Part shown: positions 32,363-38,271 of the stretch, in pieces
Layout of the letters: each line of letters opens with the position of its first letter
Position numbering within the stretch: the first letter of the stretch is position 1
DNA from: Sneathiella sp.
Lineage (GTDB): Bacteria; Pseudomonadota; Alphaproteobacteria; Sneathiellales; Sneathiellaceae
Direction: 5' to 3'
Assembly: GCF_002694385.1 (NCBI RefSeq)
Contig: NZ_NZMB01000028.1
Coordinates: forward strand, 1 to 38,271
Length of the DNA: 38,271 bases
Notes under the pieces: generated by a model
Seen by the model: only the letters and a program-made list of their open reading frames with translations
Database searches by the model: none
What the model was told of the DNA's origin: nothing
Program-made: the position numbers and the translations under genes

Positions 32363-34423
32363 CTAGAATTTCGCGCGCAGGCCCACAAATGCCCGTCGGC
32401 CTTCGCCGGGGTAATAGACATTTGTGTTACCCGTGTTGCTGATGATCGTGCTGAAAGTGGTGATGTAGTTCGTATCCAGCAGGTTGCGCGCATCCAGATA
32501 GAGCGTCACATTCTCATTGACGTTATATCCCGCCGACAGGTTGAGCAGCATATAGCCCGGCGCCTTGACGGTGTTCATAAAGTCCACATAGGCGCTGGAA
32601 GAGGCTTCAATGCCAGGGGCGACATACCACACATCATTATGATCATAGCGAACCTCCGCCTGATAAAAATGCGCGGCAATACCGGGAATGTCATTGTCAC
32701 CATACTGCGCATCATCATCAAAGAAGAAGTCGGACCAGGTATAGCTGTTGCGCCACGTGAGCGATCCGCCGCCGCCAAACAGATCGCTGGCAAGCAGAAC
32801 ATCAAATCCGAGCTCCAGCCCCTGATGAACCGTCCGGTCGGCGTTAAAGGTGCTGGCCGGAATGCCGGGACCGGTCGTGTATTGCAACATTTCATCCTTG
32901 AGCCACGCCCGATAGAGGGCAACATCCCACCCGAACCGGCCATGGGTGCCGCGCGAGCCGATTTCCGCAGTCCAGGCTTTCTGCGACTCCACCGGCGTAA
33001 AGCCGGACAGGCCGCTTTGTGTCAGTTCGATGAAGGTCGGCGCCTCGTTGCTATAGCTGACATTGGCGAAGAATTGCAGGTTGTCATCCGGTTCATACAT
33101 CACCCCTAGTTTCGGATTGACCGAATTATAGGTTTTGCTGTCGTTCTGGGTTGGGTTCAGATAGTCGGTCAGCTTTCGTTCCGCCCGGGTGAGCTGGGCA
33201 CCAGTGATGAGCGCAAGCTCAGGCGTTGCATAGAAGGCATTCTCGCCATAGATGACGAGGTCGCTGGCTTCCTGCAATGTATCGCTTGTCTGGGCGCCCG
33301 GCTGTCCCCCAACATTGGCATAGACATCGGCGTCATTCTTGCCGAACTGACCGATTACACCGATACGGTAGCGGTTGGCATGACCTGCGATGTCGGTGTT
33401 GCCACTTACATTTGCGAAGGCGCCATAATCCTGGCTTTGGTGATCGAGAATGCCGGCGAAAGGCGTGATCGGGTGCCACAGATCCTTGTGATTATAGAAT
33501 ACCCCCACATCCAGCAGTTCATCATCATTGAATTGCAGGCTGGTCTTGTTGGCGAACCGGAGGGAACGGATATCCCGTCCCCAGTCGGTTGCGACGGCGG
33601 AGGGATCGGCGGGTTTCGGATCATGCAGGGCGTCATAGCGGCTGACGCTTCCGGGCAATTGTTGATCCACATGATTGCCGGTGAAATAGAACCGTGTTTC
33701 CAGACGATCCGTCAGCCGGATACCGGCATTGCCGGAAAAACGAAGGGTCTCCATATCGTCATGTTCGCGAAACCCGTGGCTGGTCGTGCCGCTCAGGCTG
33801 CCGAAGACATCATATTTGTCGGTTGCATGACCGGCCTGCAGATTGCCGCGATAGGTATCGTAGGAGCCGCCAAGCAGATTGATCTCAAATCCCGGATTAC
33901 TGCGGCCGGTCTTTGAAACCGTATTGACTGCGCCGCCAAGGGTGGTGCCGCCATACTGTAATGCATTGCCGCCTTTGAAGACTTCGATCCGCTGGGTGAT
34001 GAAGGGATCGAGTTCCTGAAAGTCTCCGCCGCCGTCGGCGAGATTGAAGGGGATGCCATCCTGTGTCAGCTTAATGCCGCGCATATGATAACCGCGGGAC
34101 AGACCCGATCCGCGAATGGACAGGCGGACTTCCTCGCCATAACGCTTTTTCGCGCTGACACCCGGCACCATGGCCAGGCTGTCCTCATAGCTCATATATA
34201 GACGGTTTTCGATATCCGAACCTTCGACAAGGCTGACGCCGCCCGGTGTCTGATTGATGATCTCCCGCGCAACATCATTTGACGGAACCGTCAGGGAGCC
34301 GCCGGTCTCTCCGGTTGCGGTGACTGAAATGGGCTGTTCTGCGGGGGCGTTTTCCTCGGCGGAAACTGCCCACGCGTTCAGGGTGGCCAGGCTTATGCCC
34401 AGCACGATTATTTTTGTTTTCAT
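32363..34423 (-). CDS. TonB-dependent outer-membrane receptor
   Basis: The 686-residue protein has a signal peptide (1-22), a plug domain (about 50-165; PGVSAKKRYGEEVRLSIRGSGL, IKLTQDGIPFN, IEVFKGGNALQYGGTTLGGAVN) and a 22-strand-type barrel that ends in the outer-membrane signature (AFVGLRAKF, aromatic end). The DxxNLLD pattern (LDARNLLDTNY) near the C-terminus is typical. The ligand is probably a metal chelate. No TonB-box is obvious. No Fur site is visible upstream. Confidence 0.93.
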   Translation of the reverse strand: MKTKIIVLGISLATLNAWAVSAEENAPAEQPISVTATGETGGSLTVPSNDVAREIINQTPGGVSLVEGSDIENRLYMSYEDSLAMVPGVSAKKRYGEEVRLSIRGSGLSRGYHMRGIKLTQDGIPFNLADGGGDFQELDPFITQRIEVFKGGNALQYGGTTLGGAVNTVSKTGRSNPGFEINLLGGSYDTYRGNLQAGHATDKYDVFGSLSGTTSHGFREHDDMETLRFSGNAGIRLTDRLETRFYFTGNHVDQQLPGSVSRYDALHDPKPADPSAVATDWGRDIRSLRFANKTSLQFNDDELLDVGVFYNHKDLWHPITPFAGILDHQSQDYGAFANVSGNTDIAGHANRYRIGVIGQFGKNDADVYANVGGQPGAQTSDTLQEASDLVIYGENAFYATPELALITGAQLTRAERKLTDYLNPTQNDSKTYNSVNPKLGVMYEPDDNLQFFANVSYSNEAPTFIELTQSGLSGFTPVESQKAWTAEIGSRGTHGRFGWDVALYRAWLKDEMLQYTTGPGIPASTFNADRTVHQGLELGFDVLLASDLFGGGGSLTWRNSYTWSDFFFDDDAQYGDNDIPGIAAHFYQAEVRYDHNDVWYVAPGIEASSSAYVDFMNTVKAPGYMLLNLSAGYNVNENVTLYLDARNLLDTNYITTFSTIISNTGNTNVYYPGEGRRAFVGLRAKF

Positions 34424-34492
34424 AATGCCTCACAAATACGTTGCCGCGACCCTTATGGACCGGGTGCGGGTAATTCCGATTGCTTTAGAGAA

Positions 34493-34924
34493 TCAGAGCA
34501 GGTGAGGCGGCGCGCGGGAGAAGGCGCCACATATGTGGAAAATATTTCTGCAACGAATATCGGGCGCCCGTACAAAATGCCCGATTTCGGTGACGACAGG
34601 CTCAACTGTAAAGTCAGACGCGAGCGAGACATTGCCAACCGTTGTCCCGAATGTGGGCAGGATACAAAGCGCGCAGCGCAGGCCGGTTTCCGAACCGGAT
34701 GTCGACGATGTTTTCTGCAGGTCGGCCCGGCTGACCCATTTGATGCCTTCCGGCGTACAAATAAGGATACGGTCATCCCCCGGTCCTGCAAGTCCGGTCG
34801 CATCACCGCCGCGAAGGGGATCGCTGCTAACGGCGGCAAGGGCAATGGAGGGCGCAATCGCATTCACAAGAAACGCGAGGAATACCAGAAAATTTATTTT
34901 TTTACGCAGCCCTGTCCTGACCAT
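34493..34924 (-). CDS. DUF2946-like periplasmic protein
   Basis: The ATG at 34924 gives 143 residues; a TTG at 34963 adds 13. It has an N-terminal basic stretch and one hydrophobic segment (FLVFLAFLVNAIAPSIALA) that is an anchor or signal, followed by the family pattern LICTPEGIKWVSR and LRCALCILP with paired cysteines that could bind metal. DUF2946 genes are frequent upstream of TonB receptors, including copper receptors. It precedes the receptor by 69 bases and probably heads the operon. Confidence 0.8.
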   Translation of the reverse strand: MVRTGLRKKINFLVFLAFLVNAIAPSIALAAVSSDPLRGGDATGLAGPGDDRILICTPEGIKWVSRADLQKTSSTSGSETGLRCALCILPTFGTTVGNVSLASDFTVEPVVTEIGHFVRAPDIRCRNIFHICGAFSRAPPHLL

Positions 34925-35025
34925 GCGTATTTCATAGAGGGAAACGCGATTGCCGACAAGCAAGCGATGGACGGATTAATGATTATATTGTTGCGTCAAA
35001 TGGACGCAGGGCGCAAGGAATGCTC

Positions 35026-38000
35026 TCAGCTTTCATCTCCGACCAGCACGCCAATCGATCCTAGGTTGGCGGTATCCGTGCCGTGATCGCCTGCCATCAG
35101 GATGGAAAAGCCTTCAACCCCTTCGATAGTGAGCAGCGTGTAGCCGGGGTGGCTGCTGTTATCGAGACTGATGAGCGCGGCGCGATCGGCCGCCGCGGTT
35201 CCGGGATCATTGATGCCGAGGCTGTCAAACAGCGTATCGAGATTGATGACATCGCCATCCACCACCGGATCAAAGCCTTCAATCCGGTCGTGACCATCGG
35301 TCACGCTTTGATAAAAGAAAACGTCCGCCCCCGCGCCGCCAAAGAGAAGATCATTCCCTTCGCCACCCGTAATGCTGTCATCGCTATCGCCGCCACGGAT
35401 CAGATCATTTCCCGCTCCGCCGATCAGTTCATCCGCGCCGCCATAGCCATAGAGCCGATCATCTCCGCCGCCGCCAGTGAGGCTGTCCGCAAGGCTTGAT
35501 CCTTCCTGAAAGCTGACATCGGAATTCAGTAGGTCGATAATCCCCCCGCCGAGCAACGTTGCAAGGCTGTCGTGCGCCGTCGCGCCGTCATCGTCATACG
35601 CGGTGATGGTAGTCGCATTCAGCACATCCAGCCCGTTGGCCAGCCAGTTCTGGTTAAACTGCACGGTGGCCAGCAGTTCATTGATGGCCAGATTGTCGAT
35701 TGTGCCATTATCCGCCGCCGTGATCGTCAGTATGGAAGAAGGGGCGAGCAGGCCAAGAAGGCCTGGATCATTCTGCACGGTTACTGTCAGGCCGAGTTCA
35801 TCTGCGAGATCGCTAGAGGCGGACAGGATGAGCGGCATAAGACCGACGCCGAGCAGCGGAGCGTAGCTGATCACCACGCGGTTCAGATTGCCGTCCGGAT
35901 CAATTGCCGTCAGATCTTGTGCGCCGAGGTTTAGAAGACCCAGGATGCTGCCGCTTACCTGCACCAGAGGGCTTTTGTTTCCCGCAGCGGGCGAACCAAG
36001 GCCCGAGCTGTCAAAACGGGCCGACGTACCATCCTTGTCGCCGTCGCCGTCAGTGATAAGGAAATCAACATCCGTATAGCCGCCGAGGAAAACCGTATCG
36101 CTGGTGGCGGCATCGACAATCAACTTGCCATGGGCGAGCAGCCTTGCGATCACTTCCTGATCGTTTAGGGCGTCGCCCACAAGATCGGTATTCTGAAATT
36201 CGATAATCTGGTCGGTTTCCGCCGGATCATAACCGCCGAGATAGCTGCCGTTCGTGCTTATAAAGAGGTAAGTATCGCTGCCGACATATTCAAAGTGCAG
36301 ATAGCTGGCGAGATTGCCGGGATCGGTCCCGAGACGGCCTTCCCCGATCAGCAAATCGGCAAGGTTGAGGATATCTCCGTCATCGGCGAGGGGGGAAAGA
36401 TCAAAATCAGTAATTGTGTCAGTCGCGGGGCTGCCGGGGCTGCCCGCATGATCTTGTTCCCATGTGAAGACATCGAGGCCTGCACCACCGGTCAATGTAT
36501 CATTGCCTGCACCGCCGATCAGGATATCATTACCATCACCGCCGTTGAGCGTGTCATTTCCCGTCCCGCCTCGCAGAATATCGTTGCCCGCAGCCCCGAC
36601 GAGAGAGTCGTTACCGCCATAACCGTAAATCCGGTTATCGGACGCATCGCCGGTCAGTGTCTGGCCGCTGTTATTCCCCTCGATAATCTCTGGCGGCGGT
36701 GTTGGTTGCAGAAGAGCGGCGTTGAGCAGGCTGCCGGCGTTCGCGGCGTCCACCTCGCCGTCGGTGTCGGTTGCCGTAATCGTGATGGCGTTGACAAGAT
36801 CGAGAGACAGGCCGCCGGAGCTGAATGTCACCGTGCCAAGCAACTCGTTCAGCTTGCCATTGTCAATGGCCCCGCCATCCAGCGCCGTGATCGTCAGAGT
36901 GGATGAAGAAGAGAGCAGAAAGCTGCTGTTGACTATATTCACATTGAGACCCAGATCGGCGGCGAGTTGGGACGAGGCATTGAAAACGAAGGAGCCAAGG
37001 CCGATCAATGTCGAATATCGGACAACAATGGACTGGATATTATTGTTGGCATCGGTGGCCGTGAAAAACTGGTTGTTGCCGAGGTCGATCAGACCCAGCG
37101 CGTCCGCGCCCGCAAGGCCGAGCAGGCTCCCTGGATCCTGAACGCCCACTTCCGGTGCCACATTTGCAACAGGCGGAATGCTCGAGATACCGGTTGCAAT
37201 AAAACTATACTCACCAGTCAGCAGGTTGACAGTCAGTTCCTCTCCTTTGATGGTATTGACGCTAAGGACATGATCGACGCTGTTGTAGGCATAGCCGGTG
37301 ACTGTTTGCGAACTGCCGCTTTCACTCACGCTGTTCGTTGCCGGGTCATAGCCGTATGTGAACCCGCCGATACGCACCTCTGTCACCGCCCCGCCGTCTG
37401 CGCCAAAGCTGTCAATGGCATTGCCAGTAATAGTGCCGGGCGCGGTGATGGAGTAATAAGCGATACCTGCCGCCGTCGGAACGTCATCTTCGATGGAAAT
37501 ATCGAGATTGCCGGTAATGCCCTCCACCCCGTCCGTTGCATGGACGGGAATAATAAAGTCAATGATGTTCACGTCATCTCCGAGCGGATGATCAACCGGA
37601 TGAGTGAGGACAATTTCGAAATTTCCGTCATCGTCAACGGAAAGGCGGATCACCTCTCCATTGGTAAGGGTGCTACCGATCAGAAGCTGGCTATCATCTC
37701 CGACCCAATTGATCAGCTCCCCACCGGAGAGAAGCGGCGTAATCGGAGTAAAGAGGGTGACGCTCAGCGGATCACTCCCCGCACTCGCCAGCATCACCTG
37801 ACCTGCTGTCACGCCGATTATGTCGGTCTCGGACAGGGCAGCGGCGGCGTCCGCGATTGTGATGCCGCTAAGACTGTCGCCGCTGCCGAGATTGCCGGCG
37901 AGATCGGTATAGCTGTCGTCGGCGACGGTGATTGCAGGCGGATCGGCGCCGTCCTGTGTGAAGGTTGCGGTCCAGTGGCTGGCATCGAGCTGCGTGAAGG

Positions 38001-38271
38001 CGGAGAGAAGGCCGCCTTCGACGGCCACATCGCTGATGTCGAAGCCGGTGATATCCTCGGAGAAGGTGAAATACACCGTTGTGCTCTGGCCTTCGGCGAG
38101 GGAGAAGTCATCGGCGGCGATGGTGAGGGTCGGCGCGGTGATATCGGCGCTGCCGCTAAGACTGTCGCCGCTGCCGAGATTGCCGGTGAGATCGGTATAG
38201 CTGTGATCGGCCACGGTGATTGCAGGCGGATCGGCGCCATCCTGCGTGAAGGTGGCGGTCCAGTGGCTGGC
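35026..38271 (-). CDS. RTX/Ig-like adhesin, C-terminal part (5' end outside window)
   Basis: The frame stays open to the window end and begins in the middle of an Ig-like repeat, so the start is beyond 38271. Visible in order are two Ig-like repeats of about 96 residues (SLAEGQSTTVYFTFSEDI type), a T1SS-143-like segment (DDGNFEIVLTHPVDHPLGDD), VCBS/cadherin-like segments, an RTX block (NDTLNGGDGNDILIGGAGND), more VCBS-type sequence and a final RTX block (GNDLIRGGDSDDSITGGEGN) followed by a T1SS C-terminal signal. Calcium folds the GGxGxDxUx nonapeptides after secretion. It is a likely biofilm or adhesion protein with no transporter genes in view. Confidence 0.93.
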   Translation of the reverse strand, partial: ASHWTATFTQDGADPPAITVADHSYTDLTGNLGSGDSLSGSADITAPTLTIAADDFSLAEGQSTTVYFTFSEDITGFDISDVAVEGGLLSAFTQLDASHWTATFTQDGADPPAITVADDSYTDLAGNLGSGDSLSGITIADAAAALSETDIIGVTAGQVMLASAGSDPLSVTLFTPITPLLSGGELINWVGDDSQLLIGSTLTNGEVIRLSVDDDGNFEIVLTHPVDHPLGDDVNIIDFIIPVHATDGVEGITGNLDISIEDDVPTAAGIAYYSITAPGTITGNAIDSFGADGGAVTEVRIGGFTYGYDPATNSVSESGSSQTVTGYAYNSVDHVLSVNTIKGEELTVNLLTGEYSFIATGISSIPPVANVAPEVGVQDPGSLLGLAGADALGLIDLGNNQFFTATDANNNIQSIVVRYSTLIGLGSFVFNASSQLAADLGLNVNIVNSSFLLSSSSTLTITALDGGAIDNGKLNELLGTVTFSSGGLSLDLVNAITITATDTDGEVDAANAGSLLNAALLQPTPPPEIIEGNNSGQTLTGDASDNRIYGYGGNDSLVGAAGNDILRGGTGNDTLNGGDGNDILIGGAGNDTLTGGAGLDVFTWEQDHAGSPGSPATDTITDFDLSPLADDGDILNLADLLIGEGRLGTDPGNLASYLHFEYVGSDTYLFISTNGSYLGGYDPAETDQIIEFQNTDLVGDALNDQEVIARLLAHGKLIVDAATSDTVFLGGYTDVDFLITDGDGDKDGTSARFDSSGLGSPAAGNKSPLVQVSGSILGLLNLGAQDLTAIDPDGNLNRVVISYAPLLGVGLMPLILSASSDLADELGLTVTVQNDPGLLGLLAPSSILTITAADNGTIDNLAINELLATVQFNQNWLANGLDVLNATTITAYDDDGATAHDSLATLLGGGIIDLLNSDVSFQEGSSLADSLTGGGGDDRLYGYGGADELIGGAGNDLIRGGDSDDSITGGEGNDLLFGGAGADVFFYQSVTDGHDRIEGFDPVVDGDVINLDTLFDSLGINDPGTAAADRAALISLDNSSHPGYTLLTIEGVEGFSILMAGDHGTDTANLGSIGVLVGDES
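37864..38271. repeat. 288-bp tandem DNA repeat in the adhesin gene
   Basis: The DNA at 37864-37983 recurs at 38152-38271 with about ten differences, a period of 288 bp or 96 codons, equal to one Ig-like repeat. More copies probably continue beyond the window. Confidence 0.8.

Noticed and set aside
34453-34863. Leftward frame overlapping the DUF2946-like gene
   Set aside because: It is an alternate frame of the same region; the DUF2946 pattern with paired Cys is in the other frame.

Overview
The window looks like chromosomal DNA of a Gram-negative, facultatively denitrifying or nitrate-respiring proteobacterium, most likely an alphaproteobacterium. This is inferred from the fused two-domain NarK, the NarR-like regulator beside narK, the NsrR/NnrS pair and the general gene style. 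No rRNA or housekeeping marker is present to fix the taxon.

Region 1 (about 1-8755) is the right-hand part of an integrated mobile element. Next to the integrase lies the 3' half of a tRNA-Arg(UCU) gene (8706-8755), which is the expected attachment-site scar. Leftward, all on the minus strand, come a tyrosine integrase, an unknown protein, an AlpA-like regulator, an unknown protein and a primase-polymerase/helicase replication protein. Beyond these are four palindromes sharing a GGCAACA half-site, a phage-type small protein, and cargo: a secreted Sel1-repeat protein, a small zinc-ribbon-like protein, a two-helix membrane protein, a DNA-binding-domain-only LysR protein and a membrane-anchored thermonuclease. 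The left end of the element is outside the window.

Region 2 (about 8940-19953) is a complete respiratory nitrate reductase locus. A NarR-like Crp/Fnr regulator is divergent from narK (fused NarK1-NarK2 transporter), followed by narG, narH, narJ, narI and a chaperone-like gene that belongs to the PpiC/SurA-type genes usually found here but lacks the parvulin domain. Two perfect TTGAT-N4-ATCAA boxes lie in the divergent region. By eye, narGHJI is much richer in GC than its flanks.

Region 3 (about 19974-30634) is a stress and nitrogen-oxide defence block: a LysR regulator, a ferritin-like helical protein, NsrR and NnrS, an ECF sigma factor with its own sigmaE-type promoter heading an operon with a Tat-exported ferritin-like protein and a cytochrome c, then GTP cyclohydrolase I, a small heat shock protein, a second Crp/Fnr regulator with a cysteine-rich tail, a CBS-pair protein, a Csp-like copper-binding four-helix protein and an erythromycin-esterase-like protein. 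Fnr-type boxes precede hsp20 and the CBS gene, suggesting one low-oxygen/NO regulon.

Region 4 (about 30784-34924) is a minus-strand metal-uptake operon: a DUF2946-like protein, a TonB-dependent receptor and a PepSY-type membrane protein with a histidine-rich loop. Region 5 (35026 to the window end) is the C-terminal part of a large type I-secreted, calcium-binding adhesin-like protein with tandem Ig-like domains and two RTX blocks; its N-terminus is outside the window.
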